From NCBI GenBank assembly GCA_013153955.1, contig JAADDM010000009.1, forward strand, positions 1 through 21,228: a DNA stretch of 21,228 nt, given 5' to 3'. Of this stretch, positions 6,321-14,079 are shown piece by piece. Made by a program: the position numbers and the translations under genes. Source of the stretch: Gammaproteobacteria bacterium (GTDB lineage Bacteria > Pseudomonadota > Gammaproteobacteria > Thiomicrospirales > Thiomicrospiraceae). The notes below the pieces were generated by a model, which did no database searches, was not told the origin of the DNA, and saw only the letters and a list, made by a program, of their open reading frames with translations. The first letter of the stretch is position 1; each line of letters begins with the position of its first letter.

Positions 6321-7721
6321 GTGGATTATTTACCTATTTTTGTCGATATTAAAAACAAGCCTTGTCTGATTGTAGGTGGCGGTGCGGTGGCTGCGCGTAA
6401 GGCTGACCTGTTTATTAAGTCTGGTGCTGAGGTTACGGTGATTTCACCCGATCTTAAAACGGAGATGAAACGTCACCTCTCTCTAGGGGATATCGCTTGG
6501 CACCCGCACCCTTTCTCAGAAGCGGAGATGCAGGCGTTAGGTCAAGAGAATCGTCCGCACTATGTTATCTCAGCCACTGATGAGGAAACGGTTAATCAAG
6601 CGGTCTACGCTTACTGTCAACGTGAAGGGATTCCGGTGAATGTGGCAGATCAAACGGAGTACTGTGATTTTATTCTGCCAGCCATTGTTGATCGTTCACC
6701 CGTCACCATTGCGGTGTCTACAGGTGGGCGTTCCCCGATTCTTGCACGCTTAATGAAGGCGCGACTTGAAGCGTTAATTCCGTCTGGCTTCGGCCGTTTG
6801 GCAGGCGTGTTAGGGCGTTATCGTAAAACGGTTAAAACGGCTATCTCCGGCACGGAGCAGCGCAAAGCCTTTTGGGAGACCTTACTACAGAGTGCTTTTG
6901 TCGATAAAGCCGTGCAAGGACGTATCGTGGAAGCTGAGCGTATTTTACAAACACAAATTGATCAAGTTTCTAAAACGGGACAGGCACTGCCCACGGGTGA
7001 AGTCTACCTGATTGGTGCAGGCCCTGGTGATCCTGATTTAATGACCTTTAAAGGCTTGCGCTTGCTACAGCAAGCAGATGTAATTTTGTATGACCGTCTG
7101 GTTGCCCCTGAAATTGTTGAGATGGCGCGCCGTGAAGCTGAGCGTATTTATGTGGGCAAAAAAGATAAAGAGCATACCCTCGCACAGGGTGATATTAGCC
7201 AGTTAATGGTCGATTTAGCCAAGCAGGGTAAACGCGTGGCAAGATTAAAAGGCGGAGACCCTTATATCTTTGGTCGCGGGGCGGAAGAGGCCGAGTTGCT
7301 GGTTGAAAATGATATCCCGTTTGAGGTCGTACCGGGCATTACCGCCGCCGCAGGCTGTTCGGCCTATGCTGGCTTTCCGCTTACGCATCGTGAATTTTCA
7401 CAGTCGGTCTCCTTAATTACAGGGCATCAGAAAGAGGGCGAAAGTGAGGTGGATTATGGGCGCTTAGCAGAGTCTGGCGATACTATGGTGTTCTATATGG
7501 GGGTTAAAAATGCCGCTAAAATTCAGGCAGGCCTACTGGCACATGGTATGTCAGAATCGTTGCCAGCAGCGATTATCGAGAAGGGTACAACCCCTGAACA
7601 GCGTACGCTGATTACGACGCTGGGTGAATTAACCGAGACGATCAAACGCCAAAAAGTAAAGCCGCCTGCTCTGTTAGTGGTGGGCGAGGTAATTAAAGTA
7701 CGTGAGAGGTTGGTCAAATGA
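6321..7721 (+). CDS. cysG: Siroheme synthase CysG (trifunctional)
   Basis: CysG converts uroporphyrinogen III to siroheme, the cofactor of NirB, in three steps: bis-methylation, NAD-dependent dehydrogenation and ferrochelation. The N-terminal domain has the dinucleotide motif VGGGAVAARK (18-27), the Asp in VNVADQ that matches the catalytic Asp of the E. coli enzyme, and STGGRSPILARL. The C-terminal SAM methyltransferase domain begins at VYLIGAGPGDPDLMTFKGL and contains RLKGGDPYIFGRGAEE. I chose GTG 6321 because it has AAGGA five bases upstream and starts the protein at (M)DYLPIF, matching E. coli CysG; the frame continues upstream to a TTG at 6258, which would add 21 unusual residues without a clear ribosome site. 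Length is then 466 residues against 457 in E. coli. The stop overlaps the next start (ATGA). Confidence 0.93.
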   Translation: MDYLPIFVDIKNKPCLIVGGGAVAARKADLFIKSGAEVTVISPDLKTEMKRHLSLGDIAWHPHPFSEAEMQALGQENRPHYVISATDEETVNQAVYAYCQREGIPVNVADQTEYCDFILPAIVDRSPVTIAVSTGGRSPILARLMKARLEALIPSGFGRLAGVLGRYRKTVKTAISGTEQRKAFWETLLQSAFVDKAVQGRIVEAERILQTQIDQVSKTGQALPTGEVYLIGAGPGDPDLMTFKGLRLLQQADVILYDRLVAPEIVEMARREAERIYVGKKDKEHTLAQGDISQLMVDLAKQGKRVARLKGGDPYIFGRGAEEAELLVENDIPFEVVPGITAAAGCSAYAGFPLTHREFSQSVSLITGHQKEGESEVDYGRLAESGDTMVFYMGVKNAAKIQAGLLAHGMSESLPAAIIEKGTTPEQRTLITTLGELTETIKRQKVKPPALLVVGEVIKVRERLVK

Positions 7722-8737
7722 AAACAGGTGAAAAGAAACCTTTTCAGTTCTATATTCAGACCATTGGTCGGGGTCAGAAACGCCGCCGTAGTTTAACGCT
7801 TGAAGAGGCGCGTGATGCGATGCAACTGATTTTAGAGGGTAAAGTCTCTGAGATGCAGTTGGGCGCTTTTTTGATGTTGATTCGAGTGCGAGAGGAGACG
7901 CCAGAAGAGGCGGCAGGATTTTTGCAAGCGATTCGTGAAAACATGGCGGCACCCAACTGTGACGTTGATTTAGACTGGGGAACCTATGCGGGTAAACGCC
8001 GTCAGTTACCGTGGTTTATGTTGGCGCTTACCCTGTTACAACGCCGTGGCGTTAAGATATTCTTACATGGGGTCGTTGGCAATGAATCAGCCCGCCTATA
8101 TACCAAACCCGTTGCAGAACGCCTGAATTGGCCGATGGCGATGGACTTGATAGATGCTAAGTCAAAAATAGAGCAGGAAGGGTTCTGTTATCTTGCGGTT
8201 GAGGACTTTGCACCAGAGATAAAAACGCTAATGAACTATCGAGATGAGTTGGGATTACGTTCGCCCATTCACTCTCTTGCGAGAATGCTTAACCCGTTTA
8301 ATGCACAGTTAAGTGTCCATGGTGTTTTTCATAAGGGCTATGACGACATCCATCAACAGACAGCAGCTCTGTTAGATGACCAAATGACGGCCTCTTTTTG
8401 TGGGGATGGGGGGGAAGCTGAAGTGCGACCTGATCGAAAAACTGAGATTAAGATGGTTAAAAATCGTTTTAACTCAGAAGGTAATCGAGAGGTTTCAAAT
8501 GACCAGACTTGGTCGTTTTTTATGCCTAAAAAATTCCTAAACGCTGATCCAACCGATAAGTGTTTAGAGATTGATGTATTGATGGCTGTTTGGCAGGGAG
8601 AGGCAACGCACCCTTATGGTGAGGCGGCAGTGATTCAAACACTGGCAATGGCCCTTGTGGCGTTGGATAATCTCACTCTGCAAGAGGCCTTTAACACCGC
8701 TAGACAGCTTTGGGGAGCTCGTAACGAGGGTGTATAG
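7718..8737 (+). CDS. ybiB: TrpD2/YbiB-like protein (anthranilate phosphoribosyltransferase fold)
   Basis: This 339-residue protein belongs to the TrpD2 group, often annotated as glycosyl transferase family protein. Its N-terminal helical domain (about residues 8-75, SLTLEEARDAMQLILEG and the following segment) and the H-S-L-A-R-M-L-N-P region resemble anthranilate phosphoribosyltransferase. The phosphoribosyl-pyrophosphate loop GTGGD of true TrpD is replaced by TYAGKRRQLPW (89-99), so it should not be a tryptophan enzyme. E. coli YbiB, the studied relative, binds nucleic acid and has no known catalytic activity. The ATGA overlap with cysG indicates translational coupling, suggesting a link to siroheme or nitrate assimilation that the sequence does not explain. 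A near-copy of the window's palindrome (8502-8513) lies inside it. Family is confident; role is unknown. Confidence 0.8.
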   Translation: MKTGEKKPFQFYIQTIGRGQKRRRSLTLEEARDAMQLILEGKVSEMQLGAFLMLIRVREETPEEAAGFLQAIRENMAAPNCDVDLDWGTYAGKRRQLPWFMLALTLLQRRGVKIFLHGVVGNESARLYTKPVAERLNWPMAMDLIDAKSKIEQEGFCYLAVEDFAPEIKTLMNYRDELGLRSPIHSLARMLNPFNAQLSVHGVFHKGYDDIHQQTAALLDDQMTASFCGDGGEAEVRPDRKTEIKMVKNRFNSEGNREVSNDQTWSFFMPKKFLNADPTDKCLEIDVLMAVWQGEATHPYGEAAVIQTLAMALVALDNLTLQEAFNTARQLWGARNEGV

Positions 8738-8783
8738 ACACGGTAGGCTATTCGCAGATAGGGCGGGGTTAGGCTTAAATAAG

Positions 8784-8816
8784 GCCTGCTAATCTAAACC
8801 GTTAGCGGGCTATTTT
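8784..8816 (+). terminator. Rho-independent terminator after ybiB
   Basis: A 9-bp stem (8784-8792 with 8802-8810, one G-U pair) with a 9-base loop is followed by tatttttatcttttt. It lies 46 bases after the ybiB stop and just beyond the 3' end of the convergent DUF3087 gene. The reverse flank is less T-rich, so it mainly serves the cysG-ybiB transcript. Confidence 0.75.
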
Positions 8817-8827
8817 TATCTTTTTGG

Positions 8828-9352
8828 TTACTCAAGATCCTTGTAGCGTTCTACCCACTCTGCATCAAACTCTGTCTGCTCTAATGGCAATCCTAATGCC
8901 TGCATTTTCTCTTCAATTTCTTTTTTCTCAGCAATCATATCAATAAGGGCAGAGCTGTTGCCTTCAAGCTTATGCATGTGCTCAAGGCCTAAGTGATAAA
9001 AACGCAGTACCTTGAGCGCATGAGGATCATTGGCTTGTGCCGCTTCTTTTACGTGACGCTCTACATTGGTAATGTGCATTAAACTACGTTTAAGTTGCCA
9101 AGCATACATAGACTCTCGCATCCAAGGTTTATCGGCAAAAAGCGTTTTTACGAGGTAGCCAGTAATAATTAGCCCGATAAATGCACCAATTAAATTTAGA
9201 ACCAACTTGTTGTTTGAATATTCACCAAAATAACTCACAAAGAGATAGGCTGTCGAAAAGCCAATAACGATGAATATCGCCATAATAATTAAGGTCGCTT
9301 TACGGGTCTGCTTGCGGTAGAAAACAGGATCGATCTGCTCAATTTTAAACAT
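8828..9352 (-). CDS. DUF3087 family membrane protein
   Basis: This 174-residue inner-membrane protein of unknown function matches the DUF3087 family of gammaproteobacteria. It opens with FKIEQIDPVFYRKQTRKAT, then two hydrophobic segments at about 19-41 and 48-70 forming a hairpin in the membrane. The conserved motifs WQLKRSLMHITNV (85-97) and LRFYHLGLEHMHKLEGNSSAL (116-136) follow, and a charged helical tail rich in Glu and Lys ends the protein. The soluble C-terminal part is probably cytoplasmic. It stands alone on the - strand between two + strand units; the ribosome-binding site is poor. No partner or pathway can be inferred from its neighbours. Confidence 0.82.
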   Translation of the reverse strand: MFKIEQIDPVFYRKQTRKATLIIMAIFIVIGFSTAYLFVSYFGEYSNNKLVLNLIGAFIGLIITGYLVKTLFADKPWMRESMYAWQLKRSLMHITNVERHVKEAAQANDPHALKVLRFYHLGLEHMHKLEGNSSALIDMIAEKKEIEEKMQALGLPLEQTEFDAEWVERYKDLE

Positions 9353-9459
9353 ATTAGGGGTGCTCTAGTCTGATGGGGTGGGCGCATTTTAACGTGAATA
9401 GCCCGTAAATGCGAATGACTCTGCTGCTTCGTGTTATTGAGCGTTGATGGGATAAGACT

Positions 9460-9487
9460 TTGCAACGGGCAGTAAGTTGGCTATACT
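9460..9487 (+). promoter_or_regulatory. Sigma70-like promoter for the thi operon
   Basis: TTGCAA (9460-9465) and TATACT (9482-9487) are separated by 16 bases, and the expected start of transcription near 9494 falls a few bases before the TPP aptamer. The position directly upstream of the riboswitch makes this the likely thiC promoter. Confidence 0.65.
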
Positions 9488-9500
9488 ATGCACAGTTATT

Positions 9501-9579
9501 TTGTCGGAGTGCCTTTGGCTGAGATCGCGCAAGCGGGATCCGTAGAACCTGACCTGGTTAATGCCAGCGTAGGGAACAA
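9501..9579 (+). promoter_or_regulatory. TPP riboswitch (THI element)
   Basis: The conserved THI-box core is present: TCGGAGTGCC, GGCTGAGAT, GATCCGTAGAACCTGA and TAATGCCAGCGTAGGGAA. P1 pairs TTGT (9501-9504) with ACAA (9576-9579). Thiamine pyrophosphate binding by this family lowers expression of the downstream genes, here thiC and the rest of the thi cluster. The 3' side of P1 overlaps CAATCAG (9577-9583), which can instead pair with CTGATTG (9602-9608), a plausible switch helix. Confidence 0.95.
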
Positions 9580-9799
9580 TCAGATATTTCTCTAGAACCT
9601 CCTGATTGCTTATGACGAATGTTTATTGAGCAGGCTGAATGATTAGAAAAGTATGGGATAAGCCTATACCTTCTAATTTTTTGATAGCGCCTTATGCTCC
9701 GCTAAGCAGTCACGTTTACTTAAGCGATGGAATCATTTATCTGTATCTACACTGTCTTAGAGCTTCGCCTACTTTTAATTACTTTAAAAAGGCAAAGCC
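9579..9799 (+). other. Long thiC leader downstream of the riboswitch
   Basis: The 221 bases between aptamer and thiC carry the switch helix (9577-9583 with 9602-9608), a terminator at 9642-9682, and then about 115 bases with no recognised element apart from the thiC ribosome site (AAAAAGG, about 9785-9791). No reading frame of note is seen. Confidence 0.6.
9642..9682 (+). terminator. Riboswitch-controlled intrinsic terminator in the thiC leader
   Basis: ATTAGAA (9642-9648) pairs with TTCTAAT (9671-9677), and after a small internal loop GTATGGG (9651-9657) pairs with CCTATAC (9663-9669), closing a 5-base loop. A run of T (9677-9682) follows. It sits 60 bases after the aptamer and well before the thiC start, so it is best read as the expression platform of the TPP riboswitch acting at transcription. 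Confidence 0.75.
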
Positions 9800-11755
9800 A
9801 TGAATACAACAAATCAAACCCCTGACCGTAAAGCCACAGACCGCAGAGAACGCCGTGCGTCTGCAGAAGCATTTATCAAAAATGTATCGGGTCAATCTTT
9901 TCCAAACTCAAAAAAAATCTATGTTGAAGGTAAGCTGCACCCGATTAAAGTCGGTATGCGTCAGATTGATGTCAGCGACACCTATATTAGTGGGCCAGAA
10001 GATAACCCTATCATGGAGTCGAATGAGCCGATTAATGTCTATGATACGTCGGGGGCTTATACCGATAATAGCGTTGAGATTGATGTCTATAAAGGTTTAC
10101 CACAGCTGAGAGCTGACTGGGTTGAAGCACGCGGTGATGTTGAAACACTTGACTCTGTCACCTCTAAGTTCACCCAAGAGCGTTTAGCCAATGATGGACT
10201 TGATCACATTCGCTTTGAGCACCTTCCTACGGTTAAGCGTGCTAAGTCGGGTAAGAATGTCACTCAGATGCACTATGCACGTCAAGGCATTATTACGCCA
10301 GAGATGGAGTATATTGCGATTCGTGAAAATATGAAGCGAGCAGAGATGACCGATGAAGTGTTAATGCTTCAACATAAGGGTGAGTCGTTTGGGGCATCCA
10401 TTCCTAAAGTCATTACACCTGAGTTTGTGCGAGATGAAGTGGCGCGCGGTCGTGCGATTATCCCATGTAACATCAACCACCCTGAGCTAGAGCCGATGAT
10501 TATTGGACGTAACTTTTTAATTAAAGTAAACGCCAATATTGGAAATTCATCTGTTGGCTCTTCGATTGCGGAAGAGGTTGAAAAACTGGTTTGGGCCACA
10601 AAGTGGGGCGCTGATACGGTGATGGATCTGTCTACTGGACGTAACATTCATGAGACACGCGAATGGATTATGCGTAACTCACCTGTGCCGATTGGGACAG
10701 TGCCAATCTACCAAGCTTTAGAGAAAGTGAATGGCATTGCGGAAGACCTGACTTGGGAAGTCTTCAGAGATACGCTTATTGAACAAGCTGAGCAAGGGGT
10801 GGATTACTTCACCATTCACGCAGGTGTCTTACTACGTTATGTACCCATGACCGCTAAGCGTGTCACAGGGATTGTTTCGCGTGGGGGGTCTATCATGGCT
10901 AAGTGGTGTTTAGCGCACCACCAAGAGAACTTTTTGTATACGCATTTTGAAGACATCTGTGAAATCATGAAGGCTTATGACGTCAGTTTCTCATTAGGCG
11001 ATGGCCTGCGTCCAGGCTCAGTTGCCGATGCGAATGATGAAGCACAGTTTGCAGAGCTAGAAACATTAGGTGAACTCACCAAGATTGCTTGGAAGCATGA
11101 TGTACAGGTCATTATTGAAGGGCCAGGGCATATCCCTCTACACATGATTAAAGAGAATGTTGAGAAGCAGATTGAAGTCTGCGATGAAGCGCCTTTCTAT
11201 ACACTAGGGCCATTAACCACCGATATTGCGCCAGGTTATGATCATATTACATCAGGGATTGGTGCGGCCAACATTGGTTGGTACGGTTGTGCAATGCTGT
11301 GTTATGTCACACCAAAAGAGCACCTTGGTCTACCGAATAAGGACGATGTAAAAGAGGGCTTGATGGTCTATAAAATCGCAGCGCACGCAGGCGATTTAGC
11401 CAAAGGTCATCCCGGTGCGCAAATTCGAGATAATGCCCTATCTAAAGCCCGTTTTGAATTCCGTTGGGTCGATCAGTTTAACCTAGGACTTGATCCAGAA
11501 AGAGCCCGTTCATACCATGATGAAACGATTCCTCAAGAGTCAGGTAAAGTGGCGCATTTCTGCTCTATGTGCGGACCTAAGTTCTGCTCTATGAAGATTT
11601 CTCAAGAAGTACGTGACTATGCAGCGGCGCAAGAGGCTGAAGTAACGGCTGGGCAAATTACAGAGATCTCTCTGGAGAGTATTAAACAGGGCATGAAAGA
11701 GAAGTCAAAAGAGTTTATTGCTGCTGGAAGTGAGATTTATCAAAAGGAAGTGTAG
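9800..11755 (+). CDS. thiC: Phosphomethylpyrimidine synthase ThiC
   Basis: ThiC is the radical-SAM enzyme that rearranges aminoimidazole ribotide into HMP phosphate, the pyrimidine half of thiamine. The full-length 651-residue protein is the normal proteobacterial size. The C-terminal cluster-binding motif C-x2-C-x4-C is C588, C591 and C596 (HFCSMCGPKFCSM). The central barrel contains typical segments such as NSPVPIGTVPIYQALEKV, DYFTIHAGVL and SRGGSIMAKWCL. Its ribosome site is AAAAAGG about eight bases before the ATG. It is the first gene of the thi operon under the TPP riboswitch, and its stop codon shares one base with the GTG start of thiO, so the two are translationally coupled. Confidence 0.98.
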   Translation: MNTTNQTPDRKATDRRERRASAEAFIKNVSGQSFPNSKKIYVEGKLHPIKVGMRQIDVSDTYISGPEDNPIMESNEPINVYDTSGAYTDNSVEIDVYKGLPQLRADWVEARGDVETLDSVTSKFTQERLANDGLDHIRFEHLPTVKRAKSGKNVTQMHYARQGIITPEMEYIAIRENMKRAEMTDEVLMLQHKGESFGASIPKVITPEFVRDEVARGRAIIPCNINHPELEPMIIGRNFLIKVNANIGNSSVGSSIAEEVEKLVWATKWGADTVMDLSTGRNIHETREWIMRNSPVPIGTVPIYQALEKVNGIAEDLTWEVFRDTLIEQAEQGVDYFTIHAGVLLRYVPMTAKRVTGIVSRGGSIMAKWCLAHHQENFLYTHFEDICEIMKAYDVSFSLGDGLRPGSVADANDEAQFAELETLGELTKIAWKHDVQVIIEGPGHIPLHMIKENVEKQIEVCDEAPFYTLGPLTTDIAPGYDHITSGIGAANIGWYGCAMLCYVTPKEHLGLPNKDDVKEGLMVYKIAAHAGDLAKGHPGAQIRDNALSKARFEFRWVDQFNLGLDPERARSYHDETIPQESGKVAHFCSMCGPKFCSMKISQEVRDYAAAQEAEVTAGQITEISLESIKQGMKEKSKEFIAAGSEIYQKEV

Positions 11756-12900
11756 TGACTTCTCGCTCAATCAATCAGGATTTAATTCGCCCTAAAATTG
11801 CCATTTTAGGTGCGGGGCTAATGGGACGAATGCTGGCAGTCTCCTTAATGGAAGACTACCAAGTTGAGTTATTTGATCGAGATTGCGGGGATGCAAAGCA
11901 AAGTGCCGCCTATTTAGCGGCCGCAATGTTAGCCCCTTTAGCCGAGTCTGCGGACTGCTCAAAAGAGATTATGCAGCTTGGTGCACGTGCGTTACAGCAA
12001 TGGCCTGATTTTCTAAGTAAGTTAACTGAACCTGTATTTTTTCAAAAAAAAGGCAGTTTAGTCTTGGCCTTTGAGCAAGATTTAGGCGATCTTGAGTTGT
12101 TTAAATCTCGGCTGAAGGGCGATGAATATGAGTTGATTAATTCCTTAGAAATCAAAGAGATTGAGCCGGGGGTTAATGCTAGGTTTAATGCTGGATTGCT
12201 GCTTCCGAATGAAGGTCAACTGGATAATCGTGGGCTTTTATTGGCACTTTCGAAAACGCTTAAGGACAGTGGCGTTGTTTGGCATAAACAGGCTCAAGTG
12301 ACTCGGGTAACGCCAGCGGGTGAGTCGCCGATGTACCACTGTGAAGGGCATGAGTTTTCTCAGTTCGATTGGATATTTGATTGTCGTGGCTTAGGCGCTA
12401 AAGAGGATGCTATGTCTGATAATCAAGTAAACAAGCCTTTAGCTCAGTTAAGAGGGGTTAGGGGAGAGGTGATTCGGTTACACGCCCCTAACGTGACGCT
12501 ATCTCGCCCGGTACGTTTAATGCACCCTCGTTACCCCATTTATATCGCACCTAAAGAGGCGGGAGTATTTGTGGTGGGCGCAACTCAGATTGAGTCAGAG
12601 GACAGTCGAAAGCCGACTGTTAAATCAGCATTAGAGCTACTTTCTGCTTGTTTTAGTGTTCACAGGGGCTTTGCGGAAGCAGAGATACTAGCGATCGAAT
12701 CCGGTTGTAGACCTGCTTACTGGGATAATGAACCAAAGATTAAGGTCTCAGGTAATATTGTCTCGGTTAATGGGTTATTTAGACATGGGTATTTATTAGC
12801 GCCGGTGATGGTTGAACAGTGCTTACATTTATTAAAAGGCACTGAAAAATCATCCGTGGTGACGAAAATAATGCCTCTCTTAATGGTCAAGGATGGCTAA
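11755..12900 (+). CDS. thiO: Glycine oxidase ThiO (FAD-dependent)
   Basis: ThiO oxidises glycine with oxygen to the imine (dehydroglycine) used in thiazole formation; it replaces the anaerobic tyrosine lyase ThiH. The 381-residue protein has the N-terminal FAD motif GAGLMG (19-24) and the DAO-family layout, with QLRGVRGEVIRL and RHGYLLAPVM near the C-terminus (conserved Arg before the FAD-contacting segment). The start is GTG at 11755, overlapping the thiC stop, with AAAGGAAG four bases upstream. Annotation as ThiO rather than a general DAO-family oxidase rests on its position between thiC and thiS. Using ThiO points to thiamine synthesis under oxic conditions. Confidence 0.9.
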   Translation: MTSRSINQDLIRPKIAILGAGLMGRMLAVSLMEDYQVELFDRDCGDAKQSAAYLAAAMLAPLAESADCSKEIMQLGARALQQWPDFLSKLTEPVFFQKKGSLVLAFEQDLGDLELFKSRLKGDEYELINSLEIKEIEPGVNARFNAGLLLPNEGQLDNRGLLLALSKTLKDSGVVWHKQAQVTRVTPAGESPMYHCEGHEFSQFDWIFDCRGLGAKEDAMSDNQVNKPLAQLRGVRGEVIRLHAPNVTLSRPVRLMHPRYPIYIAPKEAGVFVVGATQIESEDSRKPTVKSALELLSACFSVHRGFAEAEILAIESGCRPAYWDNEPKIKVSGNIVSVNGLFRHGYLLAPVMVEQCLHLLKGTEKSSVVTKIMPLLMVKDG

Positions 12901-12955
12901 AGATGACGCATTTTTTAATCGTATTGAATGTCTTTAGAGTAAAAGGAAATTAGAC

Positions 12956-13150
12956 GTGATCTTCATCAATAACCAACCTTTTAAGATAGAGGATGGCATG
13001 ACGGTTAAACAAGCACTGGATCTGTTTGGGGCCATTTTGCCTTATGCAGTCTTGCATAACGGGGATTTTTTACCCCAATCTAAACAGGCGGAGACTCTTC
13101 TGTCTAACAAGGATGTTTTGGAAGTAATTTCAGCCATTCAGGGAGGATAG
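12956..13150 (+). CDS. thiS: Sulfur carrier protein ThiS
   Basis: ThiS is the small ubiquitin-like protein whose C-terminal glycine is adenylated and turned into a thiocarboxylate, delivering sulfur to ThiG. The 64-residue length and the terminal Gly-Gly (63-64, ending AIQGG) fit the family. The start is GTG with AAAAGGAAAT just upstream (12941-12950). It follows thiO after 55 bases and precedes thiG by six bases. The adenylating enzyme ThiF/MoeB is not in the window. Confidence 0.93.
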   Translation: MIFINNQPFKIEDGMTVKQALDLFGAILPYAVLHNGDFLPQSKQAETLLSNKDVLEVISAIQGG

Positions 13151-13156
13151 ATTTAA

Positions 13157-13945
13157 ATGAATTCTAGTTTGAATATTTATGGAACACCGCTGACAAGTCG
13201 TCTGTTTATTGGCAGCGCCTTGTATGCCTCGCCCAAAATCATGCTTGATTCAATACAAGCTTCAGGTGCAGAGGTAGTGACGCTCTCATTGAGTCGTCAA
13301 AATCCAGAGGCCAATGGCGGCCAAGCTTTTTGGGATTATATTAAGTCCCTAGGGTTACATCTTCTGCCAAATACCGCTGGCTGCCACTCGGTTAAAGATG
13401 CTGTCAATATGGCTTTAATGAGTAGAGAGCTATTTGAAACCGACTGGATTAAGCTTGAGTTGGTAGGGGATGACTATAATTTACAGCCTGACCCTATCGC
13501 ACTGGTTAAGGCGACAGAAACCCTGATTCATCAAGGGTTTAAAGTGCTTCCTTATTGCACAGATGACCTTGTTATTGCACGCCACCTGGTCGATTTAGGC
13601 TGTGAGGTATTGATGCCTTGGGGCGCTCCGATTGGCACCGGTAAGGGGATTTTAAACCCCTATGCACTTCAGGCTTTTAGAGACCGTTTTCCTGAAACCA
13701 CCATCGTGGTTGATTCTGGTATTGGTCTACCTTCACATGCAACGCAAGCACTTGAGATGGGGGTAGATGCGGTGCTGTTAAATACTGCTGTGGCGAAGGC
13801 GAATAACCCCGTTTTAATGGCTCAATCTTTTGCAAAAGCGATAGAGGCGGGCAGAGGGGCGTATTTAGCAGGGCCAATGGCAGAGCGTAATACTGCGTCT
13901 CCCAGCACTCCAACGATTGATTCACCTTTTTGGCATCAGTCGTAA
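13157..13945 (+). CDS. thiG: Thiazole synthase ThiG
   Basis: ThiG is a TIM-barrel enzyme that condenses DXP, dehydroglycine and the ThiS thiocarboxylate into the thiazole phosphate moiety. K99 in DWIKLELVGDD is the expected Schiff-base lysine. Other family signatures are PNTAGCHS (71-78), LMPWGAPIGTGKGI and the phosphate-binding VVDSGIGLPSHA. Length 262 is normal. AGGGAGGAT lies about nine bases before the ATG. It is the last gene of the cluster; thiE, thiF and thiD are not seen here, so coupling of the two halves of thiamine must be encoded elsewhere. Confidence 0.96.
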   Translation: MNSSLNIYGTPLTSRLFIGSALYASPKIMLDSIQASGAEVVTLSLSRQNPEANGGQAFWDYIKSLGLHLLPNTAGCHSVKDAVNMALMSRELFETDWIKLELVGDDYNLQPDPIALVKATETLIHQGFKVLPYCTDDLVIARHLVDLGCEVLMPWGAPIGTGKGILNPYALQAFRDRFPETTIVVDSGIGLPSHATQALEMGVDAVLLNTAVAKANNPVLMAQSFAKAIEAGRGAYLAGPMAERNTASPSTPTIDSPFWHQS

Positions 13946-13996
13946 CGGATCTCATTTTAAGGGCTTCTATTTTAAAGCGCATTAAATTGGCTAGAC

Positions 13997-14037
13997 AAAA
14001 AAATCCCCTTAGGGCTGTTGCGCTAAGGGGATTTTTT
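13997..14037. terminator. Bidirectional terminator between thiG and csiV
   Basis: A perfect 15-bp stem AAAAAATCCCCTTAG/CTAAGGGGATTTTTT (13998-14012 and 14023-14037) closes a 10-base loop. The A run and T run at its ends let it act on both strands, ending the thi operon on the + strand and mfd-csiV on the - strand. Confidence 0.93.
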
Positions 14038-14079
14038 GTGACGGGTGAAATGGCATAGGTTGATGCCTGTTTCCGTATG

